Shown: positions 27,117 through 36,333, numbered from the stretch's first letter. The stretch is DNA of 45,483 nt from Roseofilum halophilum BLCC-M91 (GCF_030068445.1 NZ_JAQPOK010000071.1:1-45483), one strand, 5' to 3'. Notes: a model not told the origin generated them from the sequence alone. A program made the numbers and translations.

Positions 27117-27605
27117 ATATGCTCCCTATATAAAAGGACAAAGAGATTGAGTTGAGTCAGAGGAGATTCTCTCCCACTCCTGGCCTATTAAACTCGCCCA
27201 AGGGTGGGATTGTCAAAACAGCCCAGGGAAGATTTCTTAAGCTTTTCTTTTGATTGATCGCCCGGATGAAAATCTTAAAAGGAATTTAATGTCATATTAA
27301 TATTAAATTCTTGAAGAGTTTGCTAGAGTTAAACAGAGGTATGACCAATGACTGGTTCAATTCTGAACGTGGATAATGAGTGAAATTGGATAGTTCATCA
27401 GCAATGGAAAACATGAAGGCTAATTCAGGGGGAAGAAGTGCCTATGGATATCAGAGGAAAAAAGAGATCGATACAACAGCCCTTTGGGGACAACTGGCTG
27501 AGTTAGAGGTTTGGGGGATAGCTCGAAGAAGCTTTTGCTCGTCAATTCCTGGAAATTGCCCCCAACTCATTCTCAATGTTTATTAATGGTTAAGGTTTAA
27601 AAATC
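27117..27605. other. 489-bp divergent promoter region of xfp and pta-ackA
   Basis: No gene is supported. A 9-bp palindrome GAATTTAAT/ATTAAATTC (27282-27290 with 27302-27310) lies in an AT-rich stretch about halfway, a candidate operator shared by both directions. A 68-codon open frame at 27380-27586 begins with GTG and has no family features or ribosome site; I regard it as chance. Promoter boxes cannot be placed confidently. Confidence 0.4.
27282..27310. promoter_or_regulatory. AT-rich palindrome between xfp and pta (possible operator)
   Basis: The 9-bp arms GAATTTAAT and ATTAAATTC match perfectly around an 11-base loop. Its position between two divergent operons of the same pathway suggests a binding site for a common regulator. 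This is inference from symmetry and place. Confidence 0.35.
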
Positions 27606-29732
27606 ATGGCCAATTCTTTATATATTAGCACCACAGAAGTTGCCAGTGGAAAAGCTCTGGTTTCATTAGGGGTAATTGAATGCTTATCCCGGAAGACCAG
27701 TAATATTGGATTTTTCCGCCCGATCATCCGCAAACCTGAATCCGGGGCGATCGATGATGATATTCAACTGATTCTCACCCATTTTAATCTGAAACAATCC
27801 CCAGAGGATTCTTTTGGTTTATATCTGCATGAAGCGACTGAACTTCTCAGCCATCACCATTTAGATGATCTGCTGGATCGGATTATCGATCGCTACAAAG
27901 AATTAGAGAAAAAAGTGGATTTTGTGGTCTGTGAAGGGTCGGATTTTAAGGGACAAGAAGCGGCATTTGAATTCGATCTGAATGTAGAAATTGTCAAAAA
28001 TTTGGGCTGTCCGGTGTTAATTGTGGGGAAAGCGAGCGATCGCACCTCAGAAGAAGCAATCAATTCCGTACAACTGCCCCTAGATGTGTATCGGGAAAAG
28101 GAATGCGATGTGGTTGGGGTGATTCTGAATTTAGCCCAACTGGATCAAGTGGATACCCTCAAAGCCAGTTTAGTCAAAGAATTGGATCTGCCAGAGAGCT
28201 TGGTTTCTGTGATTCCCTACGATCACCGGCTCAGTAGTCCCCGAATGCGGGATGTAGTGGAACAACTCGATGCCCAAGTCTTATATGGACACAAACGGCT
28301 GAATAACCTGGCTACCAACTACGTGGTGGCTGCCATGCAAGTACAACATGCCATCGAGCGGTTCAAAGAAGGGAATTTAGCCGTGACTCCGGGCGATCGC
28401 GCGGATGTGATCCTGGGGGTTGTCCAAGCCGATCAATCGGTGAATTATCCCAATTTAGCCGGTTTAGTCCTCTCCTGTGGCATCAAACCCCACCGAGCGA
28501 TCGCCAAACTGCTCGATGGTTTACCCGATGCACCGCCCATTCTTTCGGTAGAAACCGATACTTATACCACGGCCTCCGCCATTCATGACTTGCATGTTCC
28601 CCTCACCTGCGGCGATCGCAAAAAGATTAATCTCGGTATTGAAACCTTCGATCGCTACGTCAACCTACAAGAACTCGAAGAGCGCATCCAAGGGGTACAA
28701 ACCAAGGGCATGACCCCAAAAATGTTTACCTACAACTTGGTACAACAGGCCAAAGCCCAAAAACGCCATATTGTGCTTCCCGAAGGGAACGATCCCCGCA
28801 TCTTAAATGCCACCGCCGTCCTCTTATCCCAAGGATTAGTCAATATCACCCTTCTCGGTAGCCTATCGAGCATTGAACAAACCCTGAAAAAACATAATAT
28901 CCGCCTAGATTTAAGCCAAGTCCAAATTATTAACCCCGCCATTAGTACCAATTTCGATCGCTACGCCGAAACCCTCTATGAATGCCGCAAGCATAAAAAC
29001 CTCAGCTTCGACATGGCCAAAGACTTAATCATGGATGTGTCCTACTTTGGCACACTCATGGTCTACAGTGGAGATGCCGATGGTATGGTTTCTGGAGCCG
29101 TCCACACCACCCAACATACCATCCGCCCCGCCCTGCAAATTATTAAAACCCAACCGGACTGTTCGATTGTTTCCTCAGTCTTTCTCATGTGTTTAGAAGA
29201 CCGGGTATTAGTTTATGGCGATTGCGCCGTCAATCCCAATCCCACCGCCGAACAATTAGCAGAAATCGCCCTATCTTCTGCCGACACTGCCAAACGATTT
29301 GGCATTGAACCCAGAGTTGCCCTCCTCTCCTATTCTTCCGGGGAATCGGGCAAAGGGGAAGAGGTGGAAAAAGTGAGAAAAGCCACCCATTTAGCCCAAG
29401 AAAAACGACCAGACTTGAAAATTGAAGGGCCGATCCAATATGATGCAGCCGTCGATCCAGAGGTGGGCGCTCAAAAAATGCCCAATTCTGAAGTTGCCGG
29501 ACAAGCGAGTGTGTTAGTGTTCCCGGATTTAAATACGGGGAACAACACCTATAAAGCCGTACAACGGGAAACGGGCGCGATCGCCATTGGCCCCATTTTG
29601 CAAGGCTTGCGGAAACCCGTTAATGACCTCAGTCGCGGATGCACGGTTACCGATATCATCAATACAGTCACCATTACCGCCATCCAAACCCAAACCATTT
29701 GTCCCCTGAATCACCCAAACCCAAGCCAATGA
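27606..29732 (+). CDS. pta: Phosphate acetyltransferase, long form
   Basis: The 708-residue protein interconverts acetyl-phosphate and acetyl-CoA. Residues 1-210 form the CobQ/BioD-like N-terminal domain (YISTTEVASGKALVSLGVIE), residues about 215-330 the DRTGG domain, and residues 370-700 the catalytic PTA_PTB domain (RHIVLPEGNDPRIL, LMVYSGDADGMVSGAVHTT, ALLSYSSGESGKGEEVEKV, GQASVLVFPDLNTGNNTYKAVQ). Length fits the long, regulated form. The stop overlaps the ackA start in ATGA (29729-29732), giving strict coupling of the two translations. Confidence 0.95.
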   Translation: MANSLYISTTEVASGKALVSLGVIECLSRKTSNIGFFRPIIRKPESGAIDDDIQLILTHFNLKQSPEDSFGLYLHEATELLSHHHLDDLLDRIIDRYKELEKKVDFVVCEGSDFKGQEAAFEFDLNVEIVKNLGCPVLIVGKASDRTSEEAINSVQLPLDVYREKECDVVGVILNLAQLDQVDTLKASLVKELDLPESLVSVIPYDHRLSSPRMRDVVEQLDAQVLYGHKRLNNLATNYVVAAMQVQHAIERFKEGNLAVTPGDRADVILGVVQADQSVNYPNLAGLVLSCGIKPHRAIAKLLDGLPDAPPILSVETDTYTTASAIHDLHVPLTCGDRKKINLGIETFDRYVNLQELEERIQGVQTKGMTPKMFTYNLVQQAKAQKRHIVLPEGNDPRILNATAVLLSQGLVNITLLGSLSSIEQTLKKHNIRLDLSQVQIINPAISTNFDRYAETLYECRKHKNLSFDMAKDLIMDVSYFGTLMVYSGDADGMVSGAVHTTQHTIRPALQIIKTQPDCSIVSSVFLMCLEDRVLVYGDCAVNPNPTAEQLAEIALSSADTAKRFGIEPRVALLSYSSGESGKGEEVEKVRKATHLAQEKRPDLKIEGPIQYDAAVDPEVGAQKMPNSEVAGQASVLVFPDLNTGNNTYKAVQRETGAIAIGPILQGLRKPVNDLSRGCTVTDIINTVTITAIQTQTICPLNHPNPSQ

Positions 29733-30943
29733 AAATCCTGGTCTTAAACGCGGGTTCGAGTTCCCAAAAAAGCTGTTTATACGAGATTACCGGCGATGCT
29801 CTCCCAGCCCATCCCCCCCATCCCCTCTGGGAAGCCACCATCGACTGGACAGTAGCCACCGACTACGGGGTGATGAAAGTCAAAGCCAATGGCATTAAGC
29901 AGGAAACCAACTTAGCCAGCGATGCTAAGGAAGGGGCGATCGGTCAACTTCTGCAAACCCTAGTCAGTGGCGAAACCCAAGTTCTAGAGAGCCTCTCGGA
30001 GATTAATGCTGTCGGTCATCGGGTGGTGCATGGGGGAACCCAATATTCCGAAGCCACTCCCATTACCCCAGAAGTCAAGGCCACCATCGAGAAATTAATC
30101 CCCCTTGCACCGTCCCACAATCGGGCCAATTTGCAGGGCATAGAAGCCGTGGAGAAGGTCTTACCCGACCTGCCCCAGGTGGCGGTATTTGACACTGCTT
30201 TTCACAGCCAGATGCCCCGAGAAGCGGCGGTATACCCCATTCCCTATGAATACTTTGAGCAGGGCGTGCGGCGCTATGGATTCCATGGAACCAGTCACCG
30301 CTATTGCGCCCTACGCACGGCGGAGTTAATGGGAAAACCTTTAGAGTCCCTGAAGATGATTACTTGTCATTTGGGCAATGGCTGTTCCTTGGCTGCCGTT
30401 AAAGATGGCATTAGTATCAATACCACCATGGGATTTACGCCTCTAGAGGGCTTAATGATGGGAACCCGGAGCGGTTCCATCGATCCGGCAATTATCTTCT
30501 ATTTGATGCGCGATCGCGGCTTTGATGTTAATAGTATCGACCGAATGCTGAATAAGGAATCAGGCTTTAAGGGGGTTTCCGGACTGTCTGCGGATCTGCG
30601 GACGATTCTGCAAGGGATAAATGACAAGAATGAGCGGGCCAAATTGGCCTTCGATCTCTATATCCATCGTCTGCGCAGTGCCATAGGTGAAATGTTAGCC
30701 AGTTTAGGCGGCTTGGATGCGCTGGTGTTTACTGCTGGAGTGGGCGAAAATTCAGTGGCGGTGCGTCAAAGAGCCTGTGAAGGGTTCGAGTTTTTAGGCT
30801 TAACATTAGACCTGGAGAAAAACGCCGCTTCTGTTATGGATACCGATATCGCCACCCCAGAGTCTGCCGTGCGCGTTTATGTGATTCATACGGAAGAAGA
30901 TTGGGCGATCGCCTCTCAAACCTGGCAATGTTTACATTTGTAA
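29729..30943 (+). CDS. ackA: Acetate kinase
   Basis: The 404-residue ASKHA-fold enzyme transfers phosphate from acetyl-phosphate to ADP, giving acetate and ATP. Signatures: VLNAGSSSQKSCLYEI at the start, GHRVVHGG, FDTAFHSQMP, GFHGTSHRYC, ITCHLGNGCSLAAV (adenosine binding) and MGTRSGSIDPAIIFYL. I begin at ATG 29729, which overlaps the pta stop by four bases, not at the upstream in-frame GTG or ATG codons inside pta. Length is normal (about 400). A stem-loop at 30944-31006 follows immediately. Confidence 0.95.
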   Translation: MKILVLNAGSSSQKSCLYEITGDALPAHPPHPLWEATIDWTVATDYGVMKVKANGIKQETNLASDAKEGAIGQLLQTLVSGETQVLESLSEINAVGHRVVHGGTQYSEATPITPEVKATIEKLIPLAPSHNRANLQGIEAVEKVLPDLPQVAVFDTAFHSQMPREAAVYPIPYEYFEQGVRRYGFHGTSHRYCALRTAELMGKPLESLKMITCHLGNGCSLAAVKDGISINTTMGFTPLEGLMMGTRSGSIDPAIIFYLMRDRGFDVNSIDRMLNKESGFKGVSGLSADLRTILQGINDKNERAKLAFDLYIHRLRSAIGEMLASLGGLDALVFTAGVGENSVAVRQRACEGFEFLGLTLDLEKNAASVMDTDIATPESAVRVYVIHTEEDWAIASQTWQCLHL

Positions 30944-31006
30944 GTAGGGGCGGGTTTAGCAACCCTCTTGTTTTCCCACCCAGATGTTTGTAAACCCGCC
31001 CCCTAC
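30944..31006 (+). terminator. GTAGGGGCGGGTTTA-type inverted repeat, copy 2, after ackA
   Basis: GTAGGGGCGGGTTTA (30944-30958) touches the ackA stop codon and pairs with TAAACCCGCCCCCTAC (30991-31006), leaving a one-base bulge. It probably ends the pta-ackA transcript, although no T run follows. Confidence 0.55.
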
Positions 31007-31027
31007 GAGCCAGATAAGGTTTTAGGA

Positions 31028-31069
31028 GTGCGGGCATCTTGCCCGCTTTAGGAGGCATCTTGCCCGCTT
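31028..31069 (+). repeat. Duplicated REP-like palindrome GGGCATCTTGCCCGC
   Basis: GCGGGCATCTTGCCCGCTTT is followed by a second partial copy GGCATCTTGCCCGCTT. They belong to the same palindrome class as the arrays at 17667 and 45195. They form the sequence directly left of the omega-RNA-like structure. Confidence 0.65.
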
Positions 31070-31318
31070 GTCAGCACCCCGCTCTAAAGAGACGGAGCTT
31101 CGGGCCTCCTCTTTAGGTAGCTGACCCGGCTAAGTGCTTCGCGCACTACGTTATCGGCAAGCGTTAAAGTTCTTACCTTGGAATGCTTCGCCAGTTCCAA
31201 GCTCTAAAACCAGATAGTTAAACAGTTGTACGAGGGGTAGAACAGTGCTATTTGGAAAATACCGACCGATAACATTGCCAAGGCGAACCTTACCCTAGAA
31301 ATAGGAGTTTAACTTCTA
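31066..31318 (+). ncRNA. IscB omega-RNA (HEARO)-like structured RNA, without iscB
   Basis: Nested stems are visible: GTCAGC (31070-31075) with GCTGAC (31120-31125), enclosing CTAAAGAG (31084-31091) with CTCTTTAG (31109-31116); AGTGC/GCACT (31133-31147); CTTGGAA/TTCCAAG (31177-31201); and CCTA-GAAA-TAGG (31294-31305). The 3' block GCCAAGGCGAACCTTACC, hairpin, GAGTTTAA, then ATG, is laid out like the end of characterised IscB omega RNAs (GCCAGG-GGAAC-ACC-hairpin-AGTTTTA before the ORF). No IscB reading frame follows; translation from the ATG at 31318 stops within three codons. The comparison is from memory, so a covariance search (Rfam HEARO model) would be decisive. Confidence 0.5.
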
Positions 31319-31525
31319 TGCGTACAGCTTAAAAGCACGAGTCCACAATTGCCTGGACGAAAGATGAAAGCAATACATCACCGTCGTTAATAGGGCCAAG
31401 GCGGTAGAAGATTGGGGAGGGTTTTTCCCTCCCACCTTTTCTGCTTCACGGCGGTTAAAACCGCCTGAGTCGAATTTCCTCCGCGAACTAAAGTTACGCG
31501 GTTTCCATTCTCCCATCTTTTTTTC
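31066..31525 (+). mobile_element. Deletion derivative of an IS605-type (IscB-like) element
   Basis: After the RNA-like part, three adjacent perfect hairpins follow: GGGAGGG/CCCTCCC (31415-31433), the 16-bp palindrome GGCGGTTAAAACCGCC (31450-31465) and CCGCG/CGCGG (31481-31501). This layout of right-end hairpins suits an IS200/IS605 element whose central gene has been lost. The 640-bp gap between ackA and the next gene contains this element, the duplicated REP palindrome and one copy of the 28-bp repeat, and no gene. Confidence 0.45.
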
Positions 31526-31528
31526 GTG

Positions 31529-31556
31529 AACCCATTTTCATGTCCGCTTGCGGAAA
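31529..31556 (-). repeat. 28-bp dispersed repeat, second (inverted) copy
   Basis: Exact reverse complement of 20961-20988, 32 bp upstream (in window order) of the peptidoglycan-binding gene's stop. Confidence 0.75.
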
Positions 31557-31587
31557 CCAGACTTGATATTAGTAGCTTGCCAGTCCA

Positions 31588-32172
31588 TTAGAGTGCGGAA
31601 AGATAGTCACCGGACACATAGCCACCACCGGCCAGTTTTGCCCAACCACTATGGTCAAAGTATTCCACAAAAACCGCTTGTCCATAGCCGAGTCCACCAA
31701 TGACGGGAAACGATGTCCCCATACCTGAACGGACATTTAAGCCACTTCCTGCAACCACCATGTGGCTACCCCCACCCATATTGGGGTCACCACCACCGGC
31801 TTCCAGAGACGCAAAGGTTCGAGACCCAGCCAGTCCATCTACAGCTAGGCCCATATCATACTGATAATCTACGACTGCGTTATAGGTAATGTCGCCATAG
31901 TAACCCGTAGAGCGCACATCATAAGGGAAGTAACCGGCACTTTTGAGCAAGTCTTGCAGATAAACCACATCATTACCTGTAGACCCGTAACTCAGGTAAG
32001 CCATCGCATTTTCTGCCGCACTGACAATCGACAGAGCAACACCTAACGCTAAGACACCTACAGCACTTTTGGCTAGAGATAAATTGAGCGGTTTAAAAGA
32101 CCGTAATTGTGGAGCGGGATTGGGATCTTCATAAGCCAGCGAAGCATGGGTAAATGCAAGTGATTCCATCAT
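31588..32172 (-). CDS. Peptidoglycan-binding protein with SH3-like domain
   Basis: The 194-residue protein has a membrane-targeting segment at about residues 33-53 (AKSAVGVLALGVALSIVSAAENAMA) preceded by a long N-terminal region, a PG_binding_1 domain (about 58-105; YGSTGNDVVYLQDLLKSAGY, then AVVDYQYDMGLAVDGLAG) and a bacterial SH3 domain (about 135-194; GSGLNVRSGMGTSFPVIGGL, ending GGGYVSGDYLSAL). It should sit at the cell wall. No lytic or amidase domain is present, so it may anchor or guide other factors. The gene is monocistronic. Confidence 0.85.
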   Translation of the reverse strand: MMESLAFTHASLAYEDPNPAPQLRSFKPLNLSLAKSAVGVLALGVALSIVSAAENAMAYLSYGSTGNDVVYLQDLLKSAGYFPYDVRSTGYYGDITYNAVVDYQYDMGLAVDGLAGSRTFASLEAGGGDPNMGGGSHMVVAGSGLNVRSGMGTSFPVIGGLGYGQAVFVEYFDHSGWAKLAGGGYVSGDYLSAL

Positions 32173-32306
32173 AGGTTTTAAGTCATGAATAACTGGTTAC
32201 TGCCAGGATAGAGGATGATCCGGAGTTTGAGCAACTCATCGTTACGAAGAATTCACGAAAATTAATTTATTGTTGTGTTCGTGACATGCAACTGTACGAG
32301 AGCCAA

Positions 32307-33755
32307 CTAATCTCGTAAGACCCAGGTATCTTTACTGCCACCTCCTTGAGAAGAATTAACGACTAGAGACCCTCGCTTCAGGGCAACCCTGGTTAAGCCT
32401 CCGGGCATCACCGAAATGTCTTCACCATAGAGGATATAGGGGCGCAAATCCACGTGACAGCCTTCAATACTACCATTTAACAGCGTAGGAACCCTAGATA
32501 AACACAGGGTCGGTTGGGCAATATATTTACGAGGATTAGCCTTAATCCGTTGGGCAAACTCTTCCTGTTGGGCGGAGGTAGAATTGGGGCCAACCAACAT
32601 ACCATACCCTCCCGACTCATCGGCGGCTTTAACCACTAAGTCTGGTAAATGGTTTAATACATAATCTTGTTGTTTGGGTTCCCAACAGAGATAAGTGGGG
32701 ACATTGGCTAAAATTGGCTCTTCGCCCAAATAATAGCGAATCATCTGGGGAACATAGGCATAGATCACCTTATCATCGGCCACTCCAGTTCCCAGAGCAT
32801 TGGCTAAAGCCACTCGTCCGGACTGATAGACCTCCATCAAACCGGGAATCCCTAACAATGAGTCGGGATTAAAGACCGTCGGATCGATAAAGTTATCGTC
32901 AATGCGACGATAGACCACATCTACCCGTTGCAGTCCTTTTGTGGTTCGCATTTGTAAATAGCCATCCGTAACCACTAAATCCCGGCCTTCGACTAACTCA
33001 ACGCCCATTTGCTGGGCTAAAAACGAATGCTCAAAATAAGCGGAATTATAGACTCCTGGCGTTAAAACCACTACGGTTGGATCGAGAACATGGCTAGGGG
33101 CTAAGTTAAGTAAGGTATCGAGTAAGCGGCTGGGATATCGATCGACCGGTTCAATATCCATTAAGCTAAAGACTTGGGGAAAGGTACTTTTCATTACCCG
33201 CCGATTTTCCAGCACATAGGAAACGCCGGAAGGACAGCGCAAATTGTCTTCTAAAACATACCATTTGCCGTCTTTGTCGCGCACTAAGTCGGTTCCGGTA
33301 ATATGACACCAAACGTCTTTGGGGGGTTTAAGTCCCATACAGGGTTTGAGGAAACCGGTGGCTGAGTGAATTAATTCTTCGGGAATGACCTTATCTTTGA
33401 CAATCTTTTGCTGGTCATAAATATCCCCAATAAATAAATTTAGGGCTTGAATCCGTTGCTTGAGTCCCTTTTCTAGGGTTTTCCATTCCTGAGATAAAAC
33501 GACTCGGGGAATCAGATCGAAGGGCAAAATCCTCTCCGTTCCTTCTTCTGCGCCGTAGACATTAAAGGTTACCCCCACCTTAAAGAGTCCAATTTGGGCG
33601 GCTTGTTGGCGTTGGTGCAGGTGTTCGCGGGAGAGATGGTTAAAGAGGTCAATTAGGGGTTTACATTCGGGGCGAGGATTACCATCGGCTCCGAAGAGTT
33701 CATCGTAGAAGTCCCCTGGATTGTAAGAATCAAAGTTCACACTAATGGATACCAT
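32307..33755 (-). CDS. Circularly permuted type 2 ATP-grasp protein
   Basis: The 482-residue protein matches the DUF404/DUF407 (circularly permuted ATP-grasp 2) family: [85 protein letters not shown] and [22 protein letters not shown]. Proteins of this type probably ligate peptides in the cell, and usually lie next to an alpha-E helical-domain gene and a transglutaminase-like gene. Neither neighbour is present here. Length is normal and the ATP-binding segments look intact. Confidence 0.9.
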   Translation of the reverse strand: MVSISVNFDSYNPGDFYDELFGADGNPRPECKPLIDLFNHLSREHLHQRQQAAQIGLFKVGVTFNVYGAEEGTERILPFDLIPRVVLSQEWKTLEKGLKQRIQALNLFIGDIYDQQKIVKDKVIPEELIHSATGFLKPCMGLKPPKDVWCHITGTDLVRDKDGKWYVLEDNLRCPSGVSYVLENRRVMKSTFPQVFSLMDIEPVDRYPSRLLDTLLNLAPSHVLDPTVVVLTPGVYNSAYFEHSFLAQQMGVELVEGRDLVVTDGYLQMRTTKGLQRVDVVYRRIDDNFIDPTVFNPDSLLGIPGLMEVYQSGRVALANALGTGVADDKVIYAYVPQMIRYYLGEEPILANVPTYLCWEPKQQDYVLNHLPDLVVKAADESGGYGMLVGPNSTSAQQEEFAQRIKANPRKYIAQPTLCLSRVPTLLNGSIEGCHVDLRPYILYGEDISVMPGGLTRVALKRGSLVVNSSQGGGSKDTWVLRD

Positions 33756-33923
33756 AGGAGTGGGCTGAACAGTTTATGATATAGGGAAGAGAGAGACTAA
33801 ATTGCTGTAACTAAGACTACGATTTTACAAAACTTTGAGTAAAGCTACACTTGCACTCGATCGCAGAGAATGTAAAAATTTGAGGGCCATGCTCTCTGGA
33901 GTCTTGGGTTTAGCAATGTTTCA

Positions 33924-34820
33924 GTGGTGAGAGGGGGACGAATTTTGTTGAGGACAAATAAAGGAGGAATGGGGGTAGCGGCGATCGCGCGAGCGATGGG
34001 TCGCATTATCGCCAAATCTCTGGGAAACCGTCAATGGGTGCTGCAAGCGAACTTACTTAAAAGCTTGGTTCACCGGGATTTAGCGGCTCGTTATCAGGGT
34101 TCGGTGCTGGGAAATTTGTGGCCGTTGCTCAATCAACTCTCCCAGTTGCTGATTTACACCTATGTGTTTTCCATTGTGCTGAAGGTGAAGCTCAATCTCC
34201 AGGGCATGGCGGCCAATAATCTCACGTTTGGGTTATGGTTATTTGCTGGGTTGCTCCCCTGGACTGCATTTATGACCGGTTTGCTTCAGTCCTCCAATGC
34301 AGTGATTAGTCAACCCAATTTAGTCAAAAAAGTAGTGTTTCCCCTGGGGTTATTGCCCCTTGTGCCGGTTTTGAGTGCCTTTATTGAAAGCTCTATGGGG
34401 TTAATTGCCCTGATTGTATTGACCGGGTTTATCACGCAGACGCTGCATCCGACGCTGTTATTATTGCCCTTGGCTTGGCTACCACAATTATTGCTCACGG
34501 CAGGTTTGGGCTATTTAGTCTCCGCGTTAACGGTATTTTTGCGCGATATTCCCCAAAGTTTAGCGGTGATTACCAATTTGTGGTTTTACATGACTCCGAT
34601 TGTCTATCCGGTGAGTATTATCCCGGAACCGTGGCGACAGTTGGTGTTTTGGCTCAATCCTTTGGCGGCAATTTCGGAAACCTACCGGGATTTGATTTTG
34701 GTGGGGCAGATGCAACATTGGGGAGAATGGATGAGTGCTTTGGGCGTTTCTCTGGTACTGTTGTCAGGGGGTTTGTGGGTCTATCGACGACTGCGCCCTG
34801 CGTTTGCTGATGTGATCTAG
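33924..34820 (+). CDS. ABC-2-type polysaccharide export permease (Wzm-like)
   Basis: The 298-residue membrane protein has six segments and the Wzm/TagG motifs VHRDLAARYQGSVLGNLWPLLNQL (cytoplasmic N-terminus) and FLRDIPQSLAVITNLWFYMTPIVYP. It forms the pore that moves lipid-linked polysaccharide to the periplasm. The start is uncertain: GTG 33924 begins the open frame, ATG 33969 is one base behind a perfect AAGGAGG (33961-33967) and so too close, and ATG 33996 is a third choice. The Wzt-like ATPase gene starts 77 bp after the stop. Confidence 0.85.
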   Translation: MVRGGRILLRTNKGGMGVAAIARAMGRIIAKSLGNRQWVLQANLLKSLVHRDLAARYQGSVLGNLWPLLNQLSQLLIYTYVFSIVLKVKLNLQGMAANNLTFGLWLFAGLLPWTAFMTGLLQSSNAVISQPNLVKKVVFPLGLLPLVPVLSAFIESSMGLIALIVLTGFITQTLHPTLLLLPLAWLPQLLLTAGLGYLVSALTVFLRDIPQSLAVITNLWFYMTPIVYPVSIIPEPWRQLVFWLNPLAAISETYRDLILVGQMQHWGEWMSALGVSLVLLSGGLWVYRRLRPAFADVI

Positions 34821-34896
34821 GGGAGTGTTTATGGCTATTCCTGGGAGAGTGTCGGGTTGGTTGACGATCGCACTGAACTAAAGATATTGTGTTTCC

Positions 34897-36309
34897 ATGA
34901 GTGAAATGGCGATTTCACTAAAAGGTGTTTCTAAGTCGTTTAAGCGATATGCCCATCCGGGCGATCGCCTCAAGGAGCTATTGCTACCCGGAAAAATTAG
35001 AGGGCAAGAGTTTTGGGCGCTACAGGATATTGATTTAGAAATTCCTCAAGGGCAAACCCTGGGAATTGTTGGGCGTAATGGTTCGGGGAAAAGTACCCTA
35101 CTGCAAATTATTGCCGCTACCCTGACTCCAACCACAGGTGAGGTAGAGGTGAATGGACGGTTATCGGCGCTTTTGGAACTGGGAAGCGGATTTAATCCAG
35201 AGTTTACCGGGCGGCAGAATGTCTTTTTTAATGGTCAGTTGTTGGGCTTAACCAAGGACGAAATTCAGACTAAGTTCGATTCGATTGTCTCGTTTGCTGA
35301 TATCGGTGAATTTATTGAGCAACCGGTAAAAACCTATTCTAGCGGGATGTTCGTGCGCTTGGCGTTTGCCGTGGCTACGAGTGTGGAGCCGGATATTTTG
35401 GTGGTGGATGAAGCCCTATCGGTTGGGGATGAGGCGTTTCAGCGCAAGTGTTTTGCTCGAATTCAGGAAATTAGCGATCGCGGCGGAACCGTGTTATTTG
35501 TGTCTCATGCCGCTTCGTCGGTTGTTGAATTGTGCGATCGGGCTATCCTCATGGATAAAGGCGAAATTCTCCTCAGCAATAAACCCAAATTCGTCGTCTC
35601 CAAATATCAAGAACTCATCTACGCTCCCTCAGACAAAAGCCACATCCTACGCGAACAACTGAAAAAATCCCATCAACAGCAAACCCTTCCCACCCCAGAA
35701 AAATCAGAAACAAACGGTCAATCTTCCACCCCACAAGACTCCAATAACGCCCCATCCATACCCACATTAGGAGACTACTACGATCCCCATCTTAACCCCG
35801 AACATACCCTTTCCTATACCACCAGAGGAGCAGAAATCCTTGACCCTCATATTGAAACCCTATCCGGTAGACTCGTCAACCACCTGATTCGCAGACAACC
35901 CTACATTTACACCTTCAAAGTCCACTTTTCCAAACTGGCTCAAAACGTGCGCTTTGGCATGTTAATTAAAACCATCAGTGGCTTAGAATTAGGAGGCGCA
36001 TCCATCAGCCCCTCATTCCATAAAATCTCTCACTTTGAACCCAATCAAGTGATTACCGTTCAATTTTCCTTTGAATGCTTCCTTCATCCCGGAGTTTATT
36101 TCCTCAATGCCGGAGTTTCCGGAATAGTAGATGAAGAATTTATATATCTTGCCCGTTGTATTGATGCGGCTATGTTTCGGGTTAATCCAGACGAAGCCGT
36201 TTGCGGTAATGGCACAGTCGATTTTAAAATCGATCCCAAGTTAACGTTTGAAAGCACATGGACAGAACATCCAGCCCATCAACTGGAAGTTATTGATGAT
36301 AATAGCTAA
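34897..36309 (+). CDS. Polysaccharide export ATPase with C-terminal glycan-binding domain (Wzt-like)
   Basis: The 470-residue protein has an ATPase domain with Walker A VGRNGSGKSTLLQ (about 56-68), signature TYSSGMFVRLAFAVA (about 148-162) and Walker B ILVVDEALSVGDE (about 168-180). Residues 240-290 form a Ser/Thr/Pro linker and residues 300-460 a beta-rich Wzt_C domain (RFGMLIKTISGLELGGASIS), which in O-antigen exporters recognises the terminal modification of the chain. This domain suggests that export waits for a capped chain end; the acyl-, methyl- and sulfotransferase genes nearby could provide such caps. A terminator-like stem lies 25 bp after the stop. Confidence 0.9.
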   Translation: MSEMAISLKGVSKSFKRYAHPGDRLKELLLPGKIRGQEFWALQDIDLEIPQGQTLGIVGRNGSGKSTLLQIIAATLTPTTGEVEVNGRLSALLELGSGFNPEFTGRQNVFFNGQLLGLTKDEIQTKFDSIVSFADIGEFIEQPVKTYSSGMFVRLAFAVATSVEPDILVVDEALSVGDEAFQRKCFARIQEISDRGGTVLFVSHAASSVVELCDRAILMDKGEILLSNKPKFVVSKYQELIYAPSDKSHILREQLKKSHQQQTLPTPEKSETNGQSSTPQDSNNAPSIPTLGDYYDPHLNPEHTLSYTTRGAEILDPHIETLSGRLVNHLIRRQPYIYTFKVHFSKLAQNVRFGMLIKTISGLELGGASISPSFHKISHFEPNQVITVQFSFECFLHPGVYFLNAGVSGIVDEEFIYLARCIDAAMFRVNPDEAVCGNGTVDFKIDPKLTFESTWTEHPAHQLEVIDDNS

Positions 36310-36333
36310 TTTTTTAAGTCCCTACAACTATAA

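Noticed and set aside
27380-27586. 68-codon open frame upstream of pta
   Set aside because: GTG start, no ribosome site, no family likeness, located in a promoter region.
31316-31516. 66-codon open frame on the minus strand
   Set aside because: It is antisense to the hairpin-rich right end of the IS605-like element and has no protein features.
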